Source of the DNA: Planctomycetaceae bacterium
GTDB lineage: Bacteria; Planctomycetota; Planctomycetia; Planctomycetales; Planctomycetaceae
Assembly (NCBI GenBank): GCA_041398825.1
Contig: JAWKTX010000024.1
Coordinates: 1 to 50,011, forward strand
Reading direction: 5' to 3'
DNA: 50,011 bases
The translations under genes and the position numbers were made by a program. A model generated the notes under the pieces. The model saw only the letters and a program-made list of their open reading frames with translations, searched no databases and was not told where the DNA came from. This document shows positions 36,340 through 43,731 of the stretch, piece after piece. Each line of letters opens with the position of its first letter. The stretch's first letter is position 1.

Positions 36340-38265
36340 ATGAAACGCTTAATGATTGACATCACGCACAATTCGTCAGCCGGGCATCACCGGGCGGCAA
36401 CACCCTCGCAGATGTGCTTTCTGCTGACAGCTCTCTGCTGCTGCATACAGGCTGTATCGGCCGCGGACCCACCGACGATGACACACGGCCCCATGCTGGG
36501 AATGCCGTCTTCGCATTCAATGACAATCTGGGCCCGCACATCAGCCCCGACACCGTTTTCTGTTCACTACGGAACGGCGCCTGACACGCTCACCGATATC
36601 GCAACAAGCCAACCGACTCAACTGCAGCATGACAACACAGGTACATTGACTTTGGGCAATCTTCTGCCGGCAACGCGTTACTGGTATCAGGTGTTTGTCA
36701 AAGATTTCCCACAGGGCAGCATCGAATCGTTCAGAACTCTGCCCTCTTCGGATGCCGTGCGGAATCCGGAACATAACCCCCGTGGCCTGTTCAATTTGAA
36801 ATTTGAGATTGGATCGTGCGCGAACCAGAATCCGCAACACGGAATCGGACATGCGTTGCCCACTTATCAGACCATGCTTCGGGAGATTGCAGACGATATC
36901 GACTTTTCAATCATGAACGGCGACTGGCTTTACGAAGAACTCCGATCCACGCCGGCATCGACCTGGGCCGCCGTCAACGGAATCAGCGAGGCGGCACTGC
37001 CGGATGTCGTTCAGAAGATGCCATCAATTGTTGGTGTCTGGGAAAACTACAAGCTGTATCTCTCGCGAGGCGTTCCGCTTGCCCAGTGGCATCGCAGAGT
37101 GCCCGGCTTGTTCACCTTCGATGATCATGAACTGGTCAATGATATCTGGGGAGCCGGGTCAGCTGGCCGTCGCCACCGTCGCAGTGTCTTCCGAGACATT
37201 GGAACTCAGGCATGGTACGACTATCTTGGATGGGCGAATCCCACGGCATTCAGACACGCCCTTCACTTTGGAACGGCCCACTTCACGAAAGGCAGCGATC
37301 TCCTTACAGATCCTGATTCGGATTTTACGAAACTGCCTTTGAATGAAATGTCGAACCTTCATGTGCACTGGGGGACGGCTACCGCAGGAGTCAACGAGAT
37401 CGAACTGGACGACGATAGTGGCGATCCAAACTCTCGAGTGTATGACATTGCAGAAGTCGTGGATGCTCACACGCTGCGACTGCACATGCCCGCCGATGCG
37501 ACAGGCCGGCAAACATACTCCATCGGGCGACGCAGCTATGGCACCTTTCGAATTGCCAATTGCCAGTTCTTCCTCCTCGACACACGCAGTCATCGACAAA
37601 TGCATGATGTGCGACATCCCGAGAAGCCAGGTCTGACGATGCTCGGGTATCACCAGCGCGACTGGCTCCTGAAAGAAATGAAGCAAAGTGATGCCGACTT
37701 TTTCTTTGTTGTTTCCAGCGTTCCTTTCATGATCCCGCACAGCGGCGCGGGTGGGTTTGAATTCGATGCCCAGAATAAGGAAGAGGCCTGGGTCGTGTTT
37801 CTGGATGAACGCGAAATGCTGATCAACGAATGGGATCAACTCAACAAACCCGTCTTTGTAATGACGGGCGATCTGCACAACAGCTTTGCCATTCAAATAA
37901 CAGACCGTGTCTGGGAATTCTGCTGCGGGCCACACAACAGCGTAAATCACGTTCCGAAACTGGATGAAGCAGATCGGCCTGCCACCGGACACTTCCAGTC
38001 GGGACCAAGGTCCGTGGATATCCGCTGGTCAAGCTACATCCTGCCTGACCTGCCCCGCTTGCAGCGGCTCTATCCGTACTACTGCGTTGTTCAGGTCAAT
38101 AATACGTTCAATATGCCGCCGACACTCGGAGGAGAGCGAGCCGTGGCTTTCCCCCATCCTCAGGTAATTTTTCAATACTTCGAAGGTCGCACCGGAAGAC
38201 TGGCTTATTCCGAAACCATTGCTTTGCCTCGATCTGTCGAGGGAATTCAGCGGAATCAGCCCTGA
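36340..38265 (+). CDS. PhoD-like alkaline phosphatase
   Basis: The 641-residue protein has an N-terminal hydrophobic export signal (MCFLLTALCCCIQAVSA) after a short polar extension. The PhoD N-terminal beta domain follows (about 45-150, GPMLGMPSSHSMTIWART), then the metallophosphoesterase-like core with FEIGSCANQNP, MNGDWLYEE, FDDHELVNDIWG, DTRSHRQMHD and MTGDLHNSF. These are the metal-binding segments of PhoD-type phosphatases/phosphodiesterases that act on phosphate esters outside the cytoplasm. It lies directly downstream of ruvX. The substrate is unknown, and no Pho box is obvious. Confidence 0.85.
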   Translation: MKRLMIDITHNSSAGHHRAATPSQMCFLLTALCCCIQAVSAADPPTMTHGPMLGMPSSHSMTIWARTSAPTPFSVHYGTAPDTLTDIATSQPTQLQHDNTGTLTLGNLLPATRYWYQVFVKDFPQGSIESFRTLPSSDAVRNPEHNPRGLFNLKFEIGSCANQNPQHGIGHALPTYQTMLREIADDIDFSIMNGDWLYEELRSTPASTWAAVNGISEAALPDVVQKMPSIVGVWENYKLYLSRGVPLAQWHRRVPGLFTFDDHELVNDIWGAGSAGRRHRRSVFRDIGTQAWYDYLGWANPTAFRHALHFGTAHFTKGSDLLTDPDSDFTKLPLNEMSNLHVHWGTATAGVNEIELDDDSGDPNSRVYDIAEVVDAHTLRLHMPADATGRQTYSIGRRSYGTFRIANCQFFLLDTRSHRQMHDVRHPEKPGLTMLGYHQRDWLLKEMKQSDADFFFVVSSVPFMIPHSGAGGFEFDAQNKEEAWVVFLDEREMLINEWDQLNKPVFVMTGDLHNSFAIQITDRVWEFCCGPHNSVNHVPKLDEADRPATGHFQSGPRSVDIRWSSYILPDLPRLQRLYPYYCVVQVNNTFNMPPTLGGERAVAFPHPQVIFQYFEGRTGRLAYSETIALPRSVEGIQRNQP

Positions 38266-38538
38266 CCAGGCTGACCGTTGAGAAAAGGAATCCGACGCGT
38301 GAGCGAGGGAGCACTGGCCCTTGATGATCTGCGAAGTGTCCGTTGCTAACACTTTGAGTTGACTGTCGTATCGTTTTTCAACGGTCAACCAGATAGCTAA
38401 CAGCCTCCTAAGAAACGGGACTGGCTCGAGCAGGAGACCTTAAACACGATGGTCGCTGAGATCCCTGGGCGGCTCGAATGAGATTCAGGACAGATATTGT
38501 CCTTTCAAGCGTTTTCAGAAACTGACAAGGGCTGGGCT

Positions 38539-39105
38539 ATGAAACTATCGGGACACGAATTGGTCGGTCAGCGACTTGTTGGACAGATGCCGTCAAGAGA
38601 ACTGGTTGATCTATGGTGCCGGGTGACATCAAGAATCGTGAAGTACGGCTTTTCTGTCACTTACGCGGACCTGGAGGCACCACGGACAGGCATCTTTAAC
38701 GGGATTCGAATCACACTGGATCCTGATGTCGATTTCGAGATGCAGTGCTTCATCCTGTTGCATCTGTTTGGGCATTCCGTCCAGTGGGTTGCCCCTTCGC
38801 TGGAAAAGAATCTTCATGATCTGCAGCATACGACAGATAAGGAGCTGTTCTTAAAGGTGCTCAAATCCTACGAATTCGAAGCGGCACGGCTCGGAATGCA
38901 GCTGATGCACGAATCAGGAATCACCCAGCTTGATCAATGGTACAGTGACTTCGTCGAAACGGACTGGAGATACGTTCGTCACTACTATCTGCAGGGCGAA
39001 ATCCCCGACTGGACCACCTGCCGTGCACACGGTTGCGAGATCATCCAGCCTATGCCGATTCCCACCCTGCAGCTAAAGGAAGTCGCTGTCCGTTTTGCCT
39101 TCTGA
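38539..39105 (+). CDS. Hypothetical protein with HxxxH metalloprotease-like motif
   Basis: The ATG at 38539 has AAGG upstream; an in-frame TTG at 38497 is less likely. The 188-residue product has the helix FILLHLFGHSVQW with His 75 and His 79, resembling the HExxH zinc helix of gluzincins but with Leu instead of Glu, so the catalytic Glu is absent. The rest is mixed alpha/beta (KYGFSVTYADLE, YEFEAARLGMQLMHES). It may be an ImmA/IrrE-like or catalytically dead relative, but this is uncertain. It is followed, convergently, by another unknown gene. Confidence 0.55.
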   Translation: MKLSGHELVGQRLVGQMPSRELVDLWCRVTSRIVKYGFSVTYADLEAPRTGIFNGIRITLDPDVDFEMQCFILLHLFGHSVQWVAPSLEKNLHDLQHTTDKELFLKVLKSYEFEAARLGMQLMHESGITQLDQWYSDFVETDWRYVRHYYLQGEIPDWTTCRAHGCEIIQPMPIPTLQLKEVAVRFAF

Positions 39106-39136
39106 AAAAGAAAAGCCATTTAAACGTGGCCGGCCA

Positions 39137-39823
39137 CTATCGCGCTGCCAGTTCGGACTCCCATTCAAAGGTCCGAGTTTCCCGGATGCCATCCAGCCAG
39201 TAGGCGGAACTTGTAATGTTCAGATGCACGACATCATCGTGCTGCCCATCGACATCAACTGCCCAGATAATCCCGTTGGCATCGGCAATGACTCCCGTTG
39301 CGATCTGTTCGCCAAAGAGACGATTCAGGATTGCTCGGTTGTCCATGGCCTCAGAAAGCATTCGGACGAGCAAAGCTCTGTCCATGCTTCCGGAAAACTG
39401 CGTCAACTGCGCTGGATCAGAACATTGGATGGACAACGACACCCTCATGGCGTCCGGGGCCGGAAAGATCATGCCGTTGACACAGTTCAGCAGGCTCGCG
39501 ATGGCAAACATCGTGTGATGAAATTCCAGATCGGCCGATTTTTCCCAAAGCCGCTCATGCTGGCTATCGACGCTGTAATTCCTGATCTGGCCATCGGTCA
39601 GGTGCTTTCCCAGTTTATGCCGGAGCAGGACGGCCGCTGCTTCCGATGCCTCAAGGTCCTGCAATGCAAAGAGGCACATGTCGCGAAGTTCGTCTGCGGC
39701 AAAATCGGCGGCCCCTTCGACGTCCAGTGCTTCCAGGATGGCGACATATTCAGCTGGCTGCCAACTCCCGTCCAGTTCGGTTAGTTCTTCAATTCGGTCG
39801 ACAGCAATGCTGAATATCGTCAT
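39137..39823 (-). CDS. Hypothetical protein, 228 residues
   Basis: The predicted cytoplasmic protein begins at an ATG and shows an alpha/beta pattern with an acidic helical N-terminal half (EELTELDGSWQPAEYVAILEAL, DELRDMCLFALQDLEAS) and a C-terminal strand-rich part (GVIADANGIIWAVDVDGQHDD). No known family is recognised. It is transcribed towards the end of the plus-strand gene at 38539. Nothing in the neighbourhood indicates its role. Confidence 0.6.
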   Translation of the reverse strand: MTIFSIAVDRIEELTELDGSWQPAEYVAILEALDVEGAADFAADELRDMCLFALQDLEASEAAAVLLRHKLGKHLTDGQIRNYSVDSQHERLWEKSADLEFHHTMFAIASLLNCVNGMIFPAPDAMRVSLSIQCSDPAQLTQFSGSMDRALLVRMLSEAMDNRAILNRLFGEQIATGVIADANGIIWAVDVDGQHDDVVHLNITSSAYWLDGIRETRTFEWESELAAR

Positions 39824-40013
39824 TCGGGTTTCCTGAAAGAGTGGGCGATTTCCCTCAGCATAGCACAGGCGACCTTCACAAACGAATCATGCATGGATTT
39901 CGCAGCTCCTGCATTCAACTCCGCGAAGAATTCCGAACGGAATGCCTCGAATCAACCAGAACAGGATGAAACCAGCGACCCTTACTGCGCCGTTTCATGC
40001 ATCACGAAGAAAA

Positions 40014-40088
40014 CACCCTCGATCGGATTTGAACCGACGATCTTCGCATTGACAATGCGACGAGCACTCCTGGCTGCTCTGCGAGGGT
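40014..40088 (-). tRNA. tRNA-Asp (anticodon GTC)
   Basis: Acceptor stem ACCCTCG pairs perfectly with CGAGGGT, discriminator G. D-stem GAGC/GCTC, anticodon stem TCGCA/TGCGA with loop TTGTCAA (anticodon GTC), T-arm loop TTCAAAT with one G-T pair. Last gene of the array in the direction of transcription. CCA is not encoded. Confidence 0.85.
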
Positions 40089-40206
40089 AAACAACGAACC
40101 GAAACGATGCTCTGACCTTTCCGGCGGCAAATGTTCATCTGATTTCATCACCGTCTTCGAAGCCCCGGACATCCTTTTCTCGATCGAAAAACGGCATAAC
40201 AACAAT

Positions 40207-40280
40207 TAGCACCGGAGAGATTCGAACTCTCAACGTCTCGGTCCTGAACCGAGTGCCTCTGCCAGTTGGGCTACGGTGCC
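40207..40280 (-). tRNA. tRNA with anticodon CAG (Leu codon CUG), short variable arm
   Basis: Acceptor GGCACCG with CGGTGCT (first pair G-T), discriminator A. Anticodon stem CTCGG/CCGAG with loop TTCAGGA gives anticodon CAG. The T-arm is GAGAG/CTCTC with loop TTCGAAT. Between anticodon and T-stem there are only five bases (ACGTT), so it is a class I shape, whereas tRNA-Leu normally has a long variable arm. Confidence 0.75.
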
Positions 40281-40326
40281 GGATTGATCGGGTACCAATG
40301 GGATCGGGTGCCGAATTGATCTGAAG

Positions 40327-40401
40327 CTCCGGAGGCAGGAATCGAACCTGCGTCAGGGCGGTTAACAGCCGCCTGCCCGTCCCAGCACGGGCTCCTCCGG
40401 A
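40327..40401 (-). tRNA. tRNA-Asn (anticodon GTT)
   Basis: Acceptor TCCGGAG with CTCCGGA, discriminator G. The D-arm is GCCCGTGCTGGGACGGGC-like, anticodon stem GGCGG/CCGCC with loop CTGTTAA gives GTT, and the T-stem GCAGG/CCTGC has loop TTCGATT. A canonical, well-paired molecule. Confidence 0.9.
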
Positions 40402-40472
40402 ATATGACTGCAGTCATCCTGCGTGCCTGTCCTGGCTTTTCAACGGACAGCTAAACGGACACTGTGTCTGAT

Positions 40473-40553
40473 TGGCGTTGTACGGAATCGAACCGCTCAT
40501 CCCAAAGGCACGCGGGTTACAGCCGCGTTCAGATCCCACTCTGGAGCAACGCC
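40473..40553 (-). tRNA. tRNA-Tyr (anticodon GTA), divergent
   Basis: Acceptor GGCGTTG with CAACGCC, discriminator A. Anticodon stem CGCGG/CCGCG with loop CTGTAAC gives GTA, and a variable arm of about 13 bases fits the class II shape of bacterial tRNA-Tyr. The D-arm is unusual (CAGA/TCTG with a six-base loop), and the outermost T-stem pair is a mismatch. Confidence 0.75.
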
Positions 40554-40559
40554 GTCGAC

Positions 40560-40630
40560 TGCAACTGGCCGGAATCGAACCGGCATTGTCACGTTGGCAA
40601 CGTGATGTCCTGCCATTAGACGACAGCTGC
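40560..40630 (-). tRNA. tRNA-Gly (anticodon GCC)
   Basis: Acceptor GCAGCTG with CAGTTGC (one G-T), discriminator A. D-stem GTCT/GGAC, anticodon stem TCACG/CGTGA with loop TTGCCAA (GCC), T-stem GCCGG/CCGGC with loop TTCGATT. Confidence 0.85.
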
Positions 40631-40651
40631 TGAAATTGTTCACACGCACAC

Positions 40652-40723
40652 TGGGCCCGGAGAGATTCGAACTCTCGTGGACGCCGGTTAAAAGCCGGGT
40701 GCATTCCTGTCTGCCACGAGCCC
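40652..40723 (-). tRNA. tRNA-Lys (anticodon TTT), with stem mismatch
   Basis: Acceptor GGGCTCG with CGGGCCC (one T-G), discriminator A. The anticodon loop CTTTTAA gives TTT; four anticodon-stem pairs are good but the outermost is C-C. The D-stem has only three pairs (GCA/TGC). T-stem GAGAG/CTCTC, loop TTCGAAT. Confidence 0.75.
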
Positions 40724-40923
40724 CTGATCGAAGTAAGTGGGGGCCGCGCGTTTTCGGCGTGTTCGTAAGTGAGTTGTCCATCTGCTGGTCGTCATTCCGG
40801 GATCTCCGAAGGTCACTATTACAGACGCTGCGCTGTGCACAGCGATTGAAAATTCACCCGGGCATCGAATCTCGCCGGTATTCAGACGTGTCAGCCGCCC
40901 GGGGTTCATTCAGTCAATCAAAG

Positions 40924-40993
40924 CACCGACGAGACGATTTGAACGCCTTGCGCGAGGGTTGGAAGCTCGCTGCTCTCCCAGGAGCACATCGGT
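40924..40993 (-). tRNA. Putative tRNA-Trp (anticodon CCA), divergent
   Basis: Acceptor ACCGATG with CGTCGGT, discriminator G. D-stem GCTC/GAGC, T-stem AGGCG/CGTCT with loop TTCAAAT. The anticodon loop TTCCAAC gives CCA, but the stem closes well only as GCGAG/CTCGC with a nine-base loop or with a C-C mismatch. Only one base lies between acceptor and D-stem. Confidence 0.6.
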
Positions 40994-41015
40994 GGAAAGT
41001 GTTTCTCAGTTCAAA

Positions 41016-41088
41016 CAGCCTGCCCAGGATTCGAACCTGGAATAAGACATTCGTAGTGTCTGGTGATATCCAATTTCACTAACAGGCT
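41016..41088 (-). tRNA. tRNA-Arg (anticodon ACG)
   Basis: Acceptor AGCCTGT with GCAGGCT, discriminator G. D-stem GTGA/TCAC, anticodon stem AGACA/TGTCT with loop CTACGAA (ACG, presumably read as inosine at position 34), T-stem CCAGG/CCTGG with loop TTCGAAT. Canonical. Confidence 0.88.
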
Positions 41089-41133
41089 CTGGTGATTCTG
41101 TTGTCGGCGAGCACATAACCCGCTGTTTCTGAA

Positions 41134-41205
41134 TGACGCGAACCGGATTCGAACCGGCGTCCACGAGGTGAAAGCCCGTGTGTCCTTCCAGTAGACGACC
41201 GCGCC
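41134..41205 (-). tRNA. tRNA-Glu (anticodon TTC)
   Basis: Acceptor GGCGCGG with TCGCGTC (two G-T pairs), discriminator A. D-stem GTCT/GGAC, anticodon stem ACGGG/CTCGT with loop CTTTCAC (TTC), T-stem GCCGG/CCGGT with loop TTCGAAT. Confidence 0.85.
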
Positions 41206-41317
41206 AAAGTGGCTTCGTACGACAGCAGTCGCTTCTGCCCCAGCGGACGGCTGCTTCCGTAACAACTATCCGCCAAAGAGACTGCCAAACAAAAGGGCAT
41301 GGGAGTTGAAAATCAGG

Positions 41318-41389
41318 TGAGTTGACGGGCCATCGAATCCTCGTCGGCAGTGCTTCAAACTGCCGCCGGACCATCTCAGCAATCGACCC
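41318..41389 (-). tRNA. Degenerate tRNA-Phe-like element (anticodon GAA)
   Basis: Acceptor GGGTCGA with TCAACTC has one mismatch and one G-T. D-stem GCTG/CGGC and anticodon stem GCAGT/ACTGC are good, and loop TTGAAGC gives GAA. The T-loop begins TTCGA, but the T-stem has only two proper pairs. It is the first element of the array in the direction of transcription and could be a pseudo-tRNA. Confidence 0.5.
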
Positions 41390-41412
41390 ATAACACTGGC
41401 CACACAGGCAAC

Positions 41413-41446
41413 AAAAAAGCCCGGAGCCAATGATGACTCCGGGCTT
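41413..41446 (-). terminator. Strong Rho-independent terminator downstream of the 60-residue ORF
   Basis: The stem AGCCCGGAG at 41418-41426 pairs perfectly with CTCCGGGCT at 41437-41445, and in the minus direction it is followed by six T. It ends transcription of the small gene at 41475-41657 just before the tRNA array begins, so the array needs its own promoter. Confidence 0.85.
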
Positions 41447-41474
41447 TGCTTTGTCAGCGTTGCCGTTTCGGAAG

Positions 41475-41657
41475 TCACCCATCTGCTTTCCATGCGAATT
41501 CGTCACACAGATAGCTGCCCGTGCCGTTTTTGCGACGTTCATTCAGCCGTAGCTTCTCAGCGCCGGACCAGCGTTCGTCAGCACCAAAACACCCAAACAG
41601 AGAGCTGGATGATTCGTCAGAAAGTCGGTTCAGATTGGTGAAGTTGAACGAAGGCAT
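41475..41657 (-). CDS. Small protein of 60 residues, unknown
   Basis: The ATG is preceded by AGGA ten bases upstream and the gene ends 29 bases before a strong terminator, which supports it as real. The product is hydrophilic (MPSFNFTNLNRLSDE, FGCFGADERWSG, FAWKADG), has no signal peptide, one pair of Cys, and no family I know. It sits between the tRNA array and the WYL/CRISPR region. Confidence 0.55.
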   Translation of the reverse strand: MPSFNFTNLNRLSDESSSSLFGCFGADERWSGAEKLRLNERRKNGTGSYLCDEFAWKADG

Positions 41658-41906
41658 GACAACGATTTCCTGTTGGTGAGTAGATGCAAACTAAGACGCC
41701 GGTACTCCGCCCATGGTTCGCAGAATCCTGAAAGAATCTGAAAAACATCACCCCCGGTTTCTCACCTTCTCTTGCAGACCAAATCGCTGTGCGCATGCAG
41801 CATGCAATCTCCGAAATCCTGAAAAATCGTGTTTGCAACGACAATAGGTGTCGTGGCTCTGTGGGTAGAATCTGCCAGCCTTAGTGACAACAACAGAAAG
41901 ACACCC

Positions 41907-42905
41907 GTGCTTCCATCAACACGCCCTCCGCTTCGACGTTTCCTTGCGATTGAAAGTGCCGTTCGTAGTGGTGCATATCCAAACTCCGAATCTCTGGCTG
42001 TCGAACTGGAAGTAGATGCCAGGACAATTCAGCGGGATATCGCGTTCCTGAAGGATCAACTTGGGGCGCCTTTAGTCTTCAGTCGGAAGCACAATGGCTA
42101 TCTGCTGTCGGATCCATCGTGGACATTGCCGTCGTTTCAATTGACCGAAGGTGAACTTATCAGCGTTTTTCTGGCGGAACGATTGATCCGCCAGTATCGG
42201 GGGACGCCTTTCGAAACGGACCTCGCCCGAGCTTTCGACCGAATCACCCGAATGCTGCCTGAGGAAATCACCGTGAGCCTGAGTGCAGCAGCAGACACTC
42301 TTTCTGTCACTCCGTGCGTGCTGACCACACAGGATGTGGAAACCTTTCATAACCTGACCAGCGCCATTCAGCATCGTCGGAGGTTGCGACTGCTTTACTG
42401 GTCCGCTTCGCAGAATCTGGAAACCGAGCGGATGGTCGATCCTCTGCATTTATCACTGGTGGACAACGATTGGTACCTGATTGCGTATTGCCACACGCGG
42501 CGTGACGTCCGCATGTTTTCCACTGTGCGGATCCGACACGCCGACTCAACCGGGCAAACCTTCGAGCGGCCTGTTGATTTTGACATCAATACCTACCTGG
42601 GGAACAGCTTTCGCGCTGTCCGCGGCGAGAGCGATCAAACCTGGCAAGTGACCCTGAAATTCCGCTGCGAAATGGCTGGCCGCATCAAAGAGAAAATCTG
42701 GCATCACACCCAGCAACTTGAGCCGCAGCATGACGGCAGCCTTCTGATGAAACTCACTGTCAGCAGCCTGATCGAAATCCGCCGTTGGGTGCTGTACTGG
42801 GGAGCAGACTGCCAGGTGCTGGAACCGGAGGAATTGAAGCAGAGGATCAGCCAGGATCTTCGCGAGATGCTGGCTCAATTTACGGAGAATTCTGCGACCG
42901 GCTGA
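41907..42905 (+). CDS. WYL-domain transcriptional regulator
   Basis: The frame is open from a GTG at 41829; the GTG at 41907 gives the usual family N-terminus (LPSTRPPLRRFLAIESAVR) and is preferred. The product of about 332 residues has a DeoR-like helix-turn-helix (about residues 25-65, SESLAVELEVDARTIQRDI), then the WYL domain at about 155-235 with RRLRLLYWSASQ, VDPLHLSLVDNDWYLIAY and the C-terminal WCX segment (WQVTLKFRCEMAGRIKEKIWHH). WYL proteins sense ligands or nucleic acids and regulate many CRISPR-Cas and phage-defence loci. It lies about 300 bases upstream of the cas operon and on the same strand, so it may control it. Confidence 0.85.
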   Translation: MLPSTRPPLRRFLAIESAVRSGAYPNSESLAVELEVDARTIQRDIAFLKDQLGAPLVFSRKHNGYLLSDPSWTLPSFQLTEGELISVFLAERLIRQYRGTPFETDLARAFDRITRMLPEEITVSLSAAADTLSVTPCVLTTQDVETFHNLTSAIQHRRRLRLLYWSASQNLETERMVDPLHLSLVDNDWYLIAYCHTRRDVRMFSTVRIRHADSTGQTFERPVDFDINTYLGNSFRAVRGESDQTWQVTLKFRCEMAGRIKEKIWHHTQQLEPQHDGSLLMKLTVSSLIEIRRWVLYWGADCQVLEPEELKQRISQDLREMLAQFTENSATG

Positions 42906-43094
42906 TCGTTGCACCAAGAATCAATCTGCGCGGATTGGTACTGAAGAACCTCTTTTCCTTGTTTTGCAACGTATCGCCTGACGGCATCAACGAAAAAATC
43001 ATGCATCACTGAAATGAACATTAGATCAGTAGTAACATGCTCAACGCCTCTCGGCATCCCTTCAGATTAGTTGCGAAAATTCGAAGATTTCTGG

Positions 43095-43143
43095 GAAAAC
43101 TTCGCAGATTCGCGACTTAGTAGACATCGCAATTATTCTGCGA
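43095..43143 (+). promoter_or_regulatory. Candidate regulatory region of the cas operon
   Basis: GAAAACTT at 43095-43102 and TAGTAGA at 43118-43124 are 15 bases apart and could be an ECF-type promoter. They are followed by a 5-bp dyad (TCGCA at 43127-43131, TGCGA at 43139-43143), about 60 bases before the first start. This is by-eye matching and weak. Confidence 0.25.
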
Positions 43144-43203
43144 TGGTTACAACAGAACTAATATTAGGCGATTCTCATCAGTTTTGCAAACTGGAGCATG
43201 ACG

Positions 43204-43716
43204 ATGGTAATGGATTCGAAGAGCGAAAATTCGATTCTCACAGAGTTGCAGGAGGCGAGCCTTCGTCATGCACGCAAACTCCGTTTGCCCCCAGAAGACT
43301 TGGTCAGCATTGTGGTCGCTGAGATTTGGGAGCAAACGGACGCACCCCCCGAGGTTATCGAGTACTTGACGCAAAAGATGGTAAGGCTCCCCGCCAACGC
43401 TGCACAGCGGGAGCGTCGGGCGAAGCGCCGACTGCATCAGTGTGAGGAAGCTCGTCGCTCACAAATACTGCACAGCATTCAAGAACGCATTGATGGCCAA
43501 GATTTGAAGCGAATTCGCGACGTCGCGATGGAGAACTGTGCTGATGAATTGGATCAGGCTCTGATTCTCGTGCTGATGCGGGAGCATCCCGAATTTGAAA
43601 GTCCGCTGCAGGTGTTTCAACGCTATGGAACCAGCAATTCAGTCGGGTACCGACGCTTGGCGTCGTTGAAGGAAAAATTGCGTCACCAACTGTCGGGTTT
43701 ACATCTCTCAAACTAA
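43204..43716 (+). CDS. Sigma-factor-like protein leading the cas operon
   Basis: The ATG at 43204 has GGAG seven bases upstream; ATGs at 43198 and 43210 are in frame too. The 170-residue product has a helical segment (about 17-80, SLRHARKLRLPPEDLVSIVV, AEIWEQ) resembling region 2 of ECF sigma factors, a very basic stretch (RERRAKRRLHQCEEARRSQ), and a C-terminal helical part (about 115-165, QVFQRYGTSNSVGYRRLASL) like region 4 helix-turn-helix. Similarity is weak and the canonical region 2.2 Asp/Gln pattern is only partly kept. It lies 15 bases upstream of cas6, in the same operon. It may be a transcription factor for the cas genes or a component of CRISPR signalling; this is inference. Confidence 0.6.
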   Translation: MVMDSKSENSILTELQEASLRHARKLRLPPEDLVSIVVAEIWEQTDAPPEVIEYLTQKMVRLPANAAQRERRAKRRLHQCEEARRSQILHSIQERIDGQDLKRIRDVAMENCADELDQALILVLMREHPEFESPLQVFQRYGTSNSVGYRRLASLKEKLRHQLSGLHLSN

Positions 43717-43731
43717 GTCAGGTATGCAACC

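Noticed and set aside
40414..41300. Open frames of 60-150 codons on both strands through the tRNA array
   Set aside because: They run across well-folded tRNA genes, have no ribosome binding sites and their peptides (Arg/Ser-rich) are translations of tRNA sequence.
41206..41317. Additional tRNA between the Glu and Phe-like genes
   Set aside because: A GGCAGTC/GACTGCT acceptor-like pair exists, but there is no TTCGA/TTCAA T-loop and no proper anticodon arm.
43020..43200. Possible CRISPR array or leader upstream of the sigma-like gene
   Set aside because: No direct repeats of 24-40 bases with spacers are present, only a short dyad; the array is probably beyond the window.
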